A stretch of DNA of 64,000 nt. Source: Phallusia mammillata. Its lineage: Eukaryota; Chordata; Ascidiacea; Phlebobranchia; Ascidiidae. The DNA lies in the NCBI GenBank assembly GCA_003260075.1, contig QLIY01000498.1, forward strand, positions 53,720-117,719, read 5' to 3'. Every line of letters begins with the position of its first letter. Within the stretch, counting starts at the first letter, position 1. Shown piece by piece: positions 1-13,200 of this stretch. The notes beneath the pieces were generated by a model. The model made no database searches, was not told the DNA's origin, and saw only the letters and a program-made list of their open reading frames with translations. The position numbers and the translations under genes were made by a program.

Positions 1-227
1 TTCTGGATAACCAAGTTTTTTTTCACGGGGTTCGAACCCAGGACACTCCCGGGGTCGAATCCCGGGGGGGGGGGCAAATTTTTTACTGAAGATTAATTGC
101 ACTGTTTTTTTTCTGTTGGAATGATTGAAATCATGTTCTATAGAACCGTCTCAGGGGGGGGGGATCAAGGTTTTTATGCCGCGTCAGGCTATTCAGCCAA
201 GTAACATATTTTTAGCGTTTAGTTTAC
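1..227. other. Window edge: EVC2-like intron with two G-runs
   Basis: Left of the last visible EVC2-like exon. It contains G-runs at 64-74 and 154-163 and a palindromic GGGTTCGAACCC-like word near 28-40 that recalls a tRNA T-loop. No exon could be supported here, so the gene must continue beyond base 1. Confidence 0.5.
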
Positions 228-3200
228 CTGCTCCAGTAGCGCCCTCTGCTGAGCAACAGCGACTTCGTTTCGAGCTGCGAACAATTCCTGAAGCGTTAAG
301 CGTTCCTCCTCTATCCTGGCGGCTGACGCATTGATGACGTCATCGCTTACGTCAAAGCCTGTTTGCACACTTGCAGTTTTTTGAGGTGAGTCTTGCTGAA
401 AAAGTTGGAAGGATTTGAAATTGTAAAGAATTGTGCAGTGGATGTGTTTATTAATTTTTGAATGGTATTTGTCAAGTACGGTAATAAATGAGAAGGATAG
501 TAAAGAAATATTGGTCACTACTGGATCAATATTATTTAAGGTTTGTGGTTTTGGTGTTTGTTTTAAAAAATAAAAATCCTGTAAGCAGTTCCAAAACACT
601 TTTTGTTTAGTCCGTTTTACACGATAGTTGATCAGATATTGCTGTTAAAAAAACTAATAATTTCCGTTTGAATTTTGACGCATTCACTGGTTTTGTAGAT
701 TTTGGAACGTTTTAGTGGTTTGGTAGTTGAAGTGAATGGCTAAGATGTAATGTATGCTTTTACCGAGAGTTTATTGTTCCGGAGCTGCAGAGAACGTGCA
801 GTTTTTCTCTTTAGCATTTCTTCTTTTCTTTTTTTGTCCAGTACAAACTTTTCTTTGATTTCTTCGGCCTTTCATAGAAGTAACATAACAATGAATTAAC
901 CAAAATGGCAAAAGTATAAAAAAGATGACTTTCAATACACATTTCTTGGGGTTAAACTGTGCGCAACACAACTGTGTTAAGAGATCGCGAACACTCAACC
1001 TAAGAGAAACACATTAAAATAATAACCGAGAAAATGATTGCCAGCATTTCGGAAATCACTGCACTTGGTGGTAATTGATTCTGTCTAACCGAAATACAGC
1101 ACAACAAAACTACACTAACTTTACAGTCACCTTCGTTTTGTATTCTTGCAGCACTATTTTGCACTCGTCTGTCGTCATACGCCTTGATGACGTCATGCAT
1201 TTAAGCAAAGTCATCATGAGGTTTTCGATAGCGCAGCGGTCTTTTTCTAGTTCCGCGTTCTGCAAGCATTGATATCTTAGAGATTAATATTTGATATTTT
1301 TAGAAACAACAGTTTTACTGACGTCAGAGATCCTTGTTGCTCCGTGATGTAATACGTTGCCAACCGCGATTTCCACACTTGCCAATGACGCTATGTTTTG
1401 TTGACGCAATGCTGATGACATTACAGCGATATCTTGGTGCTCACGACATATTATGATTTTTTTCTGCAATTCAGAGCGAATCCCGGCCTCTTCATACGCA
1501 AGTGCTACTTCCTCTGTTTCGGATTGAGCTTGTGCAACGTGTTGTTGATATTCGTTTAAACGATTTGCAATTCTTTGTTTAATAACCCTGCAAAAATTTA
1601 ATTTCAAAGACGAGATATGTAGTTTTTAAGAGGACATTACAATTGTTCTTGCATAGAATGGCGGTTCTATAACCTCTACCCGGAGTTTTCTTTTAGCGAA
1701 ACTCGTCAAAGTTAATTACTGATTTTTTAGGTGAAAATTTCAGTTAAAGTAAAAAGTTTGGTTTCATTTGATTGAACAAATATCGTCAACACAGTTTTTC
1801 AAACAGAGCCCAAACTAGTAATAACTCTTTTTTTGGTTTCCTAATTCAATTTCGTTTGTTAAGGGGAACTTTTTGGGCCAACTTTAAACAATACTTACAT
1901 ACTAAGCAGCCCTCGTGTAGTTTTGTTTTCGTCTTCAATCTTTTTGCCGCTTTGCTGTTTCGTCACAAAGGGTTGTGACAAAAGCGTTCGAGTTAACACC
2001 GCTGTGGTGACGTCATCAATGACGCAACGCATTCGCGAGACCGACAGTTGCGCGAAGTTTTTAAAAGAAACTCGTGTTCTCTCTTGAAAATCCTCCAAAG
2101 CTTCGTCATAACTCGTAATGATGTCATCAAGCCTTGTTGCGTCAGTTTCTAATGACGCAAAACATTGAAACAATTAGGTTATCTGTAAAATGTTATCTGA
2201 ACAAAAAATACCGTTTTCAATCACAGAATTCCGTAAAGCTTGCTTGACGTCATCCAAATCGTTACGTAACTGCATCGTAACATCTGACAACAACTGCTTT
2301 TGTCTTTCCGAAAGGGCTTCTTCACTAACTGTGTTCTATTAGTTAACATTGGTTGATGACTTCGTTACAGGTAAGACGCATTAATTGCAAAACTTTACCT
2401 GTTTATCGCATTCGTCAAGATAAAGATCAAATTCTTTTAATTTCTCTTTCACCCACGTGTCGACATCATCAATGTTATCTATATCGTCATTTGAGGGTTT
2501 TGGTGGACTTTTTGGGTCTCGTTCTTGACCCGTCACCCTCAGTCCTTTCTCTAATCTCGCTTGTGCCGCTCTACCGCTTTGGATAGTTTTGTCGAAGAGT
2601 TGTCGATGCGAGATTTGTGTGATAAGTCCGTCCCTAAGTAATAACAAGAATACAAGGATTTTAAAAGATAAACAAAGCAATGTGTTTAAATGTTTAGGAT
2701 ATTTTGTGTTACATGTGTTTGTTTCTCACATTTCAGCATCGTTTAGTGACGCCATCATCTGTTTTAACATCTCGTTCCAGTTTGCCTTTGCCTCGTCTCT
2801 TCCTCTCATCCATTTTAACACAGATCGGTCACGTGGCCGTGTCCGTTGCTCAACAGTTCGCACCCGTGTCGCAAACATTGCCAACAACCCGCGCAACAAA
2901 CAGTTCTGCGCATGCGCGACCTTGAGTATGACGTCACTGTTGGCCTCTGGGCGTTCCTCGGCATCAATAAGCGATTTTAAATCTATAAATTTGTTTTCAT
3001 CAAGACAAGATGATTTTTTTTCACGCAGAGAACGGATGAATGTAGTATTTATGACGTCAACAGCGTGACGTTTCTGTACCAGTGACATCATCTCCTCCTG
3101 AAACTAAAATAAAACTGGTAACTGAGTGTCTACTAGACCAGTGGTTCCCAACCAGGGCCCACGGCACGAGCTGTGTTCTGAGTGGCCACGGGTGTAGATT

Positions 3201-6200
3201 CACCAGAAACACCCACTTAAAGCCATTTTATTTTTAACTGTATTCTCTAATTTACTCGACTATTTCACATACTATTTGTCTATATTGAGGTTTTTCCTGA
3301 TTAGGGATTCTTGTTTACTCCATTCGACCTGGTTAAAGCCGAAGTTAGTTCTAAATTTCAACACGAGATTGCCATTTACATCTTTAAGGGGGCCACAGGA
3401 CCTCCAGGGTTACTTAAAGGGGGGCACAAAGCCCAAAAGCTACTTTTAGGGGGCCACGGTCCACGAAAGGTTGAGAACCACTGTACTAGACGTTTTTGAA
3501 AATTATGAGATTGTACCTTTTCATTGAACTCAGCAGTTCGTTGAGTAACGTTGTTTATTTCTTCTTTATGTTTTGTTTCCAAACTTTTCGTAGAAGTTTC
3601 CTCAACTTGTTCGTTTTTGAGTGCAAGAATCTAAAATGGCGGTAACGTAAGCTTGTTTTAAAACTTCCACCAAATAAGTTTAACCGTAAGGGCTCATATT
3701 TTTTGCATGACTGTGGCAAAAACACAGTAATAGACAAAGGATACCGCTAACTCTTTTTGCGACAAACACAAGGCCCTGTGGAACTGTTTTGCGAATAACC
3801 TGTATGGTCATGTGCCCAGGTTGATCCTAAGTCGTAATTAAGCTATTTAGTACCCAACTGGTCAAACTTGTGGCTAAAAACTGGCGGAACACTGTGTGCT
3901 GATGCCAGCAAAGTTTTTATTAATAGATTAATCACCTTAAGATTAATGATGCTATGACGAATCAAGTGATTTGGTCACGATGTCTAACAAAGAGTTCATT
4001 TTACCTTAACGCTTTCACTTGGTTTTTCGCTTTGTGTTTTCTTTTCTTGAAGTTTGACTTTTTTCAGAACCTGATTTGGTGTCACCCTGTCTCCGTATTC
4101 CTACAATACCAAATTTAAACTTGATTAAAGTGATAAAATATAACGTAGCCAATTTACAAAATGCCTAGCAATTCTTTGCCTTAATTATTTTTAATGACTT
4201 AAAAGCAGGGTTGCCATACCGTCCTTATTTCTAAGATTTGTCCTTATTTTGAAGGGCCATGTCTTAGAAAAAATTATTGTCATTGCTGGAACATATTGTT
4301 TCGGACAAAAAAACATGACATGTGATATGCCATGGCTCATATAAATGCAAAGATTGGTTTGAAAACGTTAGTTCGTTTTGTATGCAAATTTTAATTTTCG
4401 GTTGTCCTTATTTTGGGGTCCATGTCGATGGCAACCCTGCTTATAAGCAAAGGGTTGCTATGACGTTACCTGAGCTACAACAACTGAAGTGACGTAGTTT
4501 TCCAAATAGTAACTTTCTTCAGCGAATGCATGTTGCAAATCTATAAGACTTTCTAACTCCAAATTTTCAACGTCGTTTAGCATCTACCAAATCAAAAGCA
4601 ACATTTGAAATAATTGGTAATTTCACACTAAATTTTCACACAACGATTGAGTTTGTACCTCGTTCCTGCTATCTTTGGAAAACACATCTTCCATACTGGA
4701 TACGTGTGAACTGTAAGCAGCCTGTCTTCTGCGATTTGACACAGCTGTAGATTTTGACTAAAAATAAGCAGTGATATTGTGAGAACGAAGGTTACATTTT
4801 AAATTGTTTTAAAACAGCACAAATTTAATTCGAACCGCTCTTCAGAAGCGAAATTCGTCTCTACACGTACCCAATACAAAACTTAGGTAATAAGGCCTAA
4901 AACAAAACTTAGGTAATAGAACAAGTAGAGTTTTTGACACTAATATTCATGTAAAATTTGCCTTTTACGCAAACCTTCTAGATTCAAGAACCATTGTTAC
5001 ACTTTACAGTTTACAGAATAGGAAAAAACATTATGCAACAATTCGATTACCAACCTGTTGCGCTGGTTCAATTAAAGGTGAAGACCATGGTGCAAGCAGC
5101 GAGAGAAGGACAAGAAGAAAGGCAACGAGAGCACCAATGATAAAACAGATTATAATGATCAGGATGGATATTCTGTCAAGGTACGGGTTATTCTTATGAT
5201 ATTTGTTCATGTTCGAAGTGTGAGTCCATTTTTAAGTTTAAGCTAAACTTAAATTTGTTTAGTCGTTTGAGAATACTGCACGTTCAAAGGTGTGCAAACA
5301 CAGACAACATATGTCAGTCAAAGTAGTAAGTACCCGACACTTGATTGTTGAATTGTCTCTTCAACTTTTTCAATGCAAACTGATACAGAAGTTTCTCTTC
5401 GTATCTGCAATGCCAAGGTGCAAATGATCGAAAGCAGTTTTTTTTGTAAAATAGCAGAGCATTCACTTACATTGGCGGCGTTGACAAAATACACCAATGT
5501 GGTTGTTATGTTGTGAAGAGTCGCAACGTCTGCTCCGAGATTACTCAAAGTTGCGTCATAGCTCATTGTGACGTTTTGTAGGACTGTAAATAACAGGTTT
5601 AAAGGGTTTAGACTTCTTAGAATTAGCGTTTTTTTATGTACGTAATGGTGATCCTGAACTAAACCGTGTTTTCCCAAGCACTTTTGATGTAAAAATGTCG
5701 GTCCTAACTTCCAAAATAAATTGAAAATTAGGCCTTATAGCATTTAGCTGTTCAAACTTTGACCTGCTAGCTTTTATAAATGTAACTGATCTTTTTTATT
5801 ATTGCATCCGCCTTGCGTACTGTGTTTAGCATTGGGTTTACTTGACTAGTACGTTGTTACTCACCTGAAATGCTTGGTATGGTGTACGATTGGCTTGCAC
5901 CGTTTACACTAAGTTGAGATGGATTTGGATCCAAAAACGTAGTGCTTAAACCAATTGTATTTTCTGTAAGGGTCACGTTGACAAGAGTTTGGTTAATAAG
6001 TGTGCCCACTAGCGAAACACGAAATTGGTCTGAGCTTCCAAGTTCTCCAGTCTTTAAATAAATAAAAATATGTTTAAATGTCAATAAACCGTTCAGTAAA
6101 GGTCTAATGGCGACTTATAGTTAAAGAGGCACTACTTCGGTTTACTGCAAGGAAAATAACAAAATGAAAATCGCATTGCTGAAAAAAAAACACTAGCTAT

Positions 6201-9200
6201 GCGTGTATACTTGGGCAAATGTGTTTAGCACTCATTTAATTACATTCTATTAAGCTAGAATTTTGGCACATCTGAGCCTTGTTAAAACTTCTGTACAGTA
6301 TCAATCCTTGCCACTAAGTAGATGTATTGTTAAAGTTAGCATGATTGCATTTTTAGGGGTTTTTTCAAGGCTTAAAAAAGAACGTTGTCAGGGTAATCTC
6401 AACGGTATAAGTATTGAAGACGGAAATTCGACAATGCAATTTGTTTTTGCTTGAACTGGTTACAACAACTATATTTGTTAAATAAGCATATTCTCACCCT
6501 GGTTTGTGTTACTTCCACTGTTTTGCGTACTGTCAACTCTTGTGTCGTAACAATGACGTTGCGTTCCAAAATCCTACCCAGTGAAGTCATCTCTACTGTT
6601 AGACGCGCATTCCGGTTTTTGTCGCTTCGGGGTTGAAATCGGGCTTCAATTATAACTTCACTTGGCTGCTTGCCATGATTTGTCACCATGCCAACCGACC
6701 ACGTGGGTTCGATGCTGCGTTTTCGTCGAGAAAAAGTGGTTTCTAAAATTGGAACTAATGAGATTCAAAATTTGCAGGCACCAAATAAAATCCCACATAT
6801 ACTTTAGATCAGGGGCGTCAAACATGTGGCACGCAGAGCATTTAAAAATTTTTGTTCATGGTCTATAATATTCTCACTTACGCAAAAATTGTCGTGCAGG
6901 GGGGGGGGGTATCATAAACAAGTTTACTTGCATTTGACGACATGTTTTTCTAAACATTTAATAAGGTTCTACATATTGGCCAAATATTCGGATTAAGCCC
7001 AAACCGTTTAAGACAAGATTATTGGCACGCGAGTATAGGGGGGGGGGCGAGCTTTTGCAAACATTCCGATGGTAAACATTAGGATTTAGGTCGGGAAAGT
7101 AAATTTTTTTTATTAATTGTTCATGGTCTATAATATTCTCACTTACGCAAAAATTGTCGTGCAGTGATACAGTTACACAACCCACTAATAAAATTAAAAC
7201 ATAAGCCCCGTTGCAAACTATTTGTATTTTTGTCCCATAAACAGAACAAAAAGTTTCTGGAGATTAAGCCCAAACCGTTTAAGACAAGATTATTGGCACG
7301 CGAGTATATTTTAAAACCAAAATTGGCACGGCGGTATTTTTGTTGGACACCCCTGCTTTAGATGATTAAGCAAGAAAATTAAATCAATTTTAAAAAAATA
7401 CCTTTTGCCACNTTGGCACGGCGGTATTTTTGTTGGACACCCCTGCTTTAGATGATTAAGCAAGAAAATTAAATCAATTTTAAAAAAATACCTTTTGCCA
7501 CGAATTTTGCTCTACTAGGATCTTCAAATCTCAGTTTTTGCTCCGACGTAACTTTTCCTTCCAACAAATCTAAATTGACTTCACTGTCGCCGATTAACTG
7601 GGCAATTATGTCGTAATAAAGCGACCCAGGTGGCATTATAACACACACTGCAACGTCATAGTTTGCACCAACTGACATCATCCAGTTTGCATTCGTCTCG
7701 CAACGTTGAAGCGTGACGAGCTTTGTCGGAATCACCGTCGTGACGTCATTATTAAATACGTAATCTGTAACGTAATACCTTCGGTGTATTACTTTTACAA
7801 TATAGAAACTATTTTTTGACTAACCGTTGGCGGACTTGTATCTTGCAGAAGATTTAATAGTGACGTTGCTGTTTAAAAGCACGTCATGAGTGACATCACA
7901 GTCAAATTGAATGATAAAGGATGTTCCAATTTTGAGCTCGCCGAAACTAATCCATTTTCCAAACTCAAAAGTTGGAGAAAAATCTGCAAAACAAACAATA
8001 CAAAACAACACAACTTAAAGTCACGAAAATTGTTTATCATATTCCAAACCTATTTTTTCTCCGGTTGATGACATCACTGCAAGATTTCCACCAAAAAGTA
8101 CTCCATTGTCGGCAACCATATTAATCTGGGGGGGGGGTACAACACAATTTAAAGTCACGAAAATTGTTTAACATATTCCAAACCTATTTTTTCTCCGGTT
8201 GATGACATCACTACAAGATTTCCACCAAAAAGTACTCCATTGTCGGCAACCATATTAATCTGGTTAGACAAAAAACATTGTCAACTATAGCTAAAGCCGA
8301 TTGGAAAGACTTATTCCGTTTTGCTATGGTTATTCTAGAGCAGGGGTGTGTTGGTAAACCTCCTATAATGTGCGATTCTATACGTAACAAGTATTACCTA
8401 AATCAGCGTTTTCCAACCGATGGACCATAAAGCAGTTGGCAAGTACTTCACCGAATGTGACATAATAATTCTCTTTGACTAGTAAACAATTATTTTGTTG
8501 TGAAAGTCACTGTTGCGGCGAAACTGTATGTTTTGCAATGTAAATGCATTGATGCTTTGGAAGAATTTCAAATTTACTGTGTCCATCAAAAAAATCATAT
8601 GGCCCTCGCCTAATGTCCGAAATTGGCACCGACGAATAAATGTTGCGCACCCTGTGGAGTGTTTGGGAAACTTGTCTTTGCAATTCCAAAATTTTACCTC
8701 GATTTCCCTCGCATTTTCCGTCGCAACGTCGCTCATCTCTAATTGCACTTCGTAAGCCTTAATGACATCACCACCTTGCACTTCAAAGCTCGGTAAATAT
8801 GTCGATGGCGTCATCACTATGGATGGTCCAACGCATTTCCCACGTAAATTTGACGTCGCTACTGTCTCATTATCGTTTACTCCAGTTAACCTAAATATAG
8901 TAAGTCATCAAAAACGGAAACAAAACTGACAACACGATTTGCCTACTTTGCTGTGATGTCGACACGCATGACGTCACCAACATTTGCGTCAGCATCAGCT
9001 ATTGCCTCGATGTGCAATGTTGATTCCTGCGACGTCGAATTTTCTTTGTAAATCAATTTGAATTCTACAGGTCCCTCCGATGACGTCATAGTGACGATGT
9101 CGATCGATTGTTCGGGATTTGAGAAACCGTAGGAGCGCAACAAGGGCTTCAACGCACCTCGTGACGTCACATGAAAGTCAAGTGTGAGAAGAAGATGACG

Positions 9201-9380
9201 TAACGGAACGTCATTGGTCAACGTCACTCGTAAGTCACACTTCTCATTTGGATAAACTTGAAACTCCTCGGTTTTCATCTTAACCGATGATGACGTGATA
9301 ATGTTTGACGTCAGGAGCGCTGCCCACGTCACTGTCGTGGTAAAAGTCACCACTGTGCATATAACAACCAGCAATGTCAT
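228..9380 (-). CDS. EVC2: EVC2/limbin-like single-pass membrane protein with coiled-coil tail (3' end outside window)
   Basis: Exons in coding order: 8947-9380, 8698-8890, 8184-8259 (second copy 8050-8125), 7825-7983, 7492-7764, 6498-6742, 5865-6051, 5471-5583, 5334-5404, 5055 to about 5192, 4659-4757, 4470-4583, 4005-4100, 3517-3630, 2730-3103, 2399-2633, 2212-2335, 1899-2148, 1323-1587, about 1125-1259, 764-868, 228-395. About 1320 residues are visible. The start MTLLVVICTVVTF is a signal or anchor peptide. About 580 residues of beta-rich, N-glycosylation-site-rich ectodomain follow. A transmembrane helix lies near residues 590-615 (ILIIIICFIIGALVAFLLVL), then a charged heptad-rich cytoplasmic tail. 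The tail just after the membrane (MLNDVENLELESL, then RVTPNQVLKKV) aligns with what I recall of vertebrate limbin, a ciliary Hedgehog regulator; total length also fits, although the ectodomain is longer. All splice phases agree except at the membrane exon. An AG sits 9 nt before the ATG and could be a trans-splice acceptor. Identity is inferred; the structure is read directly. Confidence 0.6.
3139..3483. mobile_element. Non-autonomous hAT-type element in an EVC2-like intron
   Basis: Ends are CAGTGGTTCCCAACC and GGTTGAGAACCACTG, imperfect inverted repeats. The element is flanked by a perfect 8-bp duplication TACTAGAC (3131-3138 and 3484-3491), the hallmark of hAT insertion. No transposase is encoded. 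Confidence 0.85.
4206..4439. mobile_element. Non-autonomous hAT-type element, CAGGGTTGCC family, copy 1
   Basis: Begins CAGGGTTGCCATAC and ends ATGGCAACCCTG. Flanks CTTAAAAG and CTTATAAG match at 7 of 8 positions. The interior repeats CCTTATTT words. It shares termini and interior with the copy at 20967-21396. Confidence 0.75.
6810..7355. mobile_element. hAT-type element, internally disturbed by two contig joins
   Basis: Starts CAGGGGCGTCAAACATG and ends GTTGGACACCCCTG, with a perfect 8-bp duplication CTTTAGAT at 6802-6809 and 7356-7363. Inside are G-runs 6899-6909 and 7038-7047 with repeated flanking sequence, so its true length is shorter than written. It lies in an intron of the EVC2-like gene. 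Confidence 0.75.
7326..7500. other. Unmerged overlap around a single N
   Basis: Bases 7326-7411 and 7413-7500 are near-identical and are joined by one N at 7412. The left copy includes a truncated end of the EVC2-like exon 7492-7764. Read as an assembly duplication. Confidence 0.8.
8008..8262. other. Falsely duplicated EVC2-like exon (8050-8125 and 8184-8259)
   Basis: The same 76-bp exon with its flanks occurs on both sides of the G-run 8128-8137, differing at few positions. Only one copy fits the protein; two would break the reading frame, since 76 is not a multiple of 3. Read as two haplotypes left unmerged. Confidence 0.85.
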
Positions 9381-10224
9381 TTCAACGTTCTGTTATATTA
9401 GCTGCATATTTCTTGCCTAATAAACCTAAGGCTTGTAATATTTATTATATTTAGTCTTTTCTCCTGCAAACAGATTTTCCATCGCAAAATTTGACACTTT
9501 TTGTGGTTAAATTATATGTGTTTGGTAAAAATAGTTCTCATTTGTTGCTATTTTGATGTCAAAAAGTGTCTTAGGAGTATTGCACGTCTATCATAAACGT
9601 ATTGAAAAGTCTGAAAATAAATCAGCCAAGCGCTAGCACCCAGTACCTAATCTTTTGGGGTCGTATTACAAACAGTAACTTACTTTCTAGTAAACATTTT
9701 CGTAATTTTGTTCTCCAAAGCTCTCGTATTCTACTGACACGTTAAACCCCTTTAGACTTTCAACAGACACGCACATCTTTCAAAGTCCTTAACCCAAAAC
9801 CCTGATCTAACCCAAGTGTTCTTAATCAAAACTTTCGTATACTTCTTACATTTAATCTGGGTACAAGTATATTCAAAAGGTGCAAACATAAACAAATGCT
9901 GCAAACGAAAACCTCTAAAACGAAACTGGTTTCACAGAAGCAGGCAATAAAGCGAAGGTGTCATCTCATACACAGAATTAAACCAGCTCAAAAAACTTTA
10001 TATCACCACAATATTGATTCAAAAGTCCTTCACTACGCAACTCGATCACAATACGCCGCACCATTGTTAAACGAACATCGTCAACATTGTCCCTGAATAG
10101 CGGACGCGTTACGCACCGCCGCGTAGCATTGTCGCGTCATAAATACCGCTATTATGACGTTCGGTAAAGTTTTCATATGGCTTTGCAGCTTCCCGCTTTG
10201 AACAAGTCGCTGTCACGTGACAAA
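9381..10224. other. Intergenic region between the EVC2-like and DCX-EMAP-like genes
   Basis: AT-rich spacer between two genes in the same orientation. It should hold the 3' UTR of the DCX-EMAP-like gene and the promoter of the EVC2-like gene. I see no exon, clear poly(A) signal or repeat with defined ends. Confidence 0.5.
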
Positions 10225-13200
10225 TTACGGCGTTGTGATTCGCCAACGGGCACAGAACGGCGCATCTAGAGTTCCACCGGAGCAAAACACATATTGTGAC
10301 GTCAGACAAACGTTGGTGACGTCACTGGTGGTGCATTTGAACTTAGAGATTAGAACCTGGCAAAATAATTGAATTTAGTATAATCTACATGTGGAAAAAT
10401 ATTAATAAAATTTGTATGCTACTTTGTTGTTCCACAATTTTATAGTTCCTCCTCTAAAACCGGCGACCTTAAGTGAGCCCGATGTTGATTGGCACGTGAC
10501 GTTTCGCTCCGTTGCACACGTGTTCGTAAACCAAAACCTAAATGAACACACAAAATTAAATACAATTCAAATCCAAGTTTTTTTCTTTTCCTTCTGTTTT
10601 GATGTAAGCCGATTGGCTATCAATTTTACAATAAGCGCTTGTAATAATCCTGGCATTGCACCTTAAACAAGCAGACAAAAAAGTTAACTAAATTTTTTTT
10701 ACAAATTTAAAACTTTCTGTATCTTACCCTTCACTTTCAAGTACATCAACTCGATTTCCGGTTTCTACATTCCACATAGTGACGTCATTATGATGTGTGC
10801 CGACGCGCAGAAGCGTCGTATCGCATGACCAGTCGGCGATCATCGCTACGTGGTAAGAATCGATAACGCACTTTATCACGTAAGCACGTCCCTCTTCCAG
10901 TACATAAAAAATGTGGATCTTGCGATCTTCGGTTGCCACGGCAACAAGCGACACGGCCTCCATTCTGGTTAAACAAGAAGCGATGTCAAATAATAAATTT
11001 TGGTCATTTGAATTGAAATTTTATTGAAAAACAAACTAAACCTAGGAAAATTAGGAAAAAAATCTAATGAGATTTATTTAACAGAAAACTTGTTTTTTAA
11101 AAGCTGAAACACTTCTTTTATGTAGGGATCTCCCGCCGACAATAGAATGTAACAAGAAAGATTCTTGCTTTGAATTAGTTGATTATTTAAATTGTTTCAT
11201 AAAAAAAAAAAAAGTACAAAGCATAAATCCTTTCTTAAAATTTACAGAAATATATATTTTGCCATACAAAAACAGGCATCATCAGTTTTATTTTTTAAAC
11301 AGTCCAATTATTTTATAAAAGCAAACTTTTATCTTTTTTTCAGTTGTCTTTTATTCTTACTCATCGTAATCACTGAAGCGTAAGCACGTGACAGAAGCAG
11401 TCACGTGCCTGCTACAAAGACGAGCTCCGTCCAATGAGGACAACGCAAAAAACTGTGACGACATACTTCCGAGGAGCAACACGTCATGCACGGGGTGCAC
11501 GTCAAGGCATGTTACGTCATCCTGCGAAAAAAAGGTTAGTCTTGATATGCAAGAGATTTGATCCCAAATTGCGATTTTTTGAAACGTACTTTCAGTTCCG
11601 CTTGCCATATTACGTCACCAGCTCTCTCGCACGTCCAACACACCACGTGGCCAGTGACGTCACTTGCGCAAATCCCGCTGTGGTCCGGTAGGGGTGCCAT
11701 ACCCACAATTAATTTTCCGAGGCCCTTGTATATATTGGATACATTAAAAATTAAAAGCATAAAAATTAGGCTAGCAGTTTGTTTGTCGTGTCGGCAAGAA
11801 GGTGTTTTGTTAAACAAACTACCAAAATGGAATGATTTTCTCTGCTTTTTTGCATGTGGTTAAGCGAATCGGAATTCTTAAATATTGGGGAACACATCAA
11901 ATTAAGCACCAAAATTATTACAAAAGGCTACGTTTTGAGATCAAGTCCCTGTTTATTAATATACAGTCCTATGAACGAGCTAAAATTTTCACACTTATTG
12001 CTATTTTTATGTGCAATACATACAAGAAAGGTAGTTTTCCAAGTTTCTGCAAACGATCCTTCCGTCAGCCACCCGTTGCCGCTAAAACACATTAACACGT
12101 CATCAAAGTGTGGTGACCTCACTATGACGTCAACCGCGCTGTTTGATATCTTTCTTGTCGCCTGAAATGCATATGCACGTGATGTAGTACGTTGATGTGC
12201 ATGCTACTTGAATTGTGAAAGGTATTTCCCACCACTAAAGGAACTACTCAGAAACAAACGAATGTAAATGTGTAGCTGGAGTTGTGATTGATTAGTTTTA
12301 ATAGCTGAAAGTTTAGGTCAAGTCTTGGTGATTGGTGGCTTAAGTCGAGACATTCACAGACAAGACGTTGTGCGTTGTGTAAGTTTGATGAAAAAAACGG
12401 CCAATTAAAGAAAATCCACACAATCACTAGAATAAACTCCCCTTTGGGCGGGGGGGGGGAAACTTAAGTTTGATGAAAAAAACGGTCAATTAAAGAAAAT
12501 CCACACAATCACTAGAATAAACTCCCCTTTGGGCAAAGAGGTTAAGGATCAAAAATTACTGGTCGGTTTTTGTACATTTTAATGCATGTTTGACGTTCTT
12601 TTGCCGACGATGGCATTCAATCATTTTTCTGCATAGTGACGAAAAATTAAGAATTTGTTAACCTGCCTCACGGGGGTCGCAACCCACAGGTTGAAATCCA
12701 CTGTTTTACACGAACAAAAAGATATAATTTGATGAAATATACAGACTGCACAAAGATTGACTGTCCAAAAAATCGATCATTGATTTAAAAATGTTTTTCA
12801 AAAAAGACTGCTTCAACTAAACTGTCAAACCATGACGAAACCATTTCAGCCTTTCTGAGCACCATACCTTTGCTGAGGAGCACATACGCAGCATATCCCA
12901 CGAGTAAATAGTTCCTTGAGAGTCGCCTGCTGTCAAGGTTCCGTCACTTAGCATACACATTGATGTGACCGGGCCCTGAAACGGTTAAACAGGTACATCA
13001 TACAGGCTTGTGTCTTATTGACGGTAGAGGTCGATTTTGTTGAAACACGACATGCTACTTAGACGCCCCTGTCGAGATTTCAGGGCAGAAAATTGCTAAT
13101 ACTCTCGGGAAATGTGGTACAGAGGCATGTTATTTGATGCCTCGTTGATTCCTTTTGCTTTCGTTTTGTGCTGTTTAACGGATTTTTTGCTGTTTGTTTC

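Noticed and set aside
28..75. tRNA gene suggested by GGGTTCGAACCC
   Set aside because: Only the T-loop word is present; no acceptor stem, D arm or anticodon arm can be placed.
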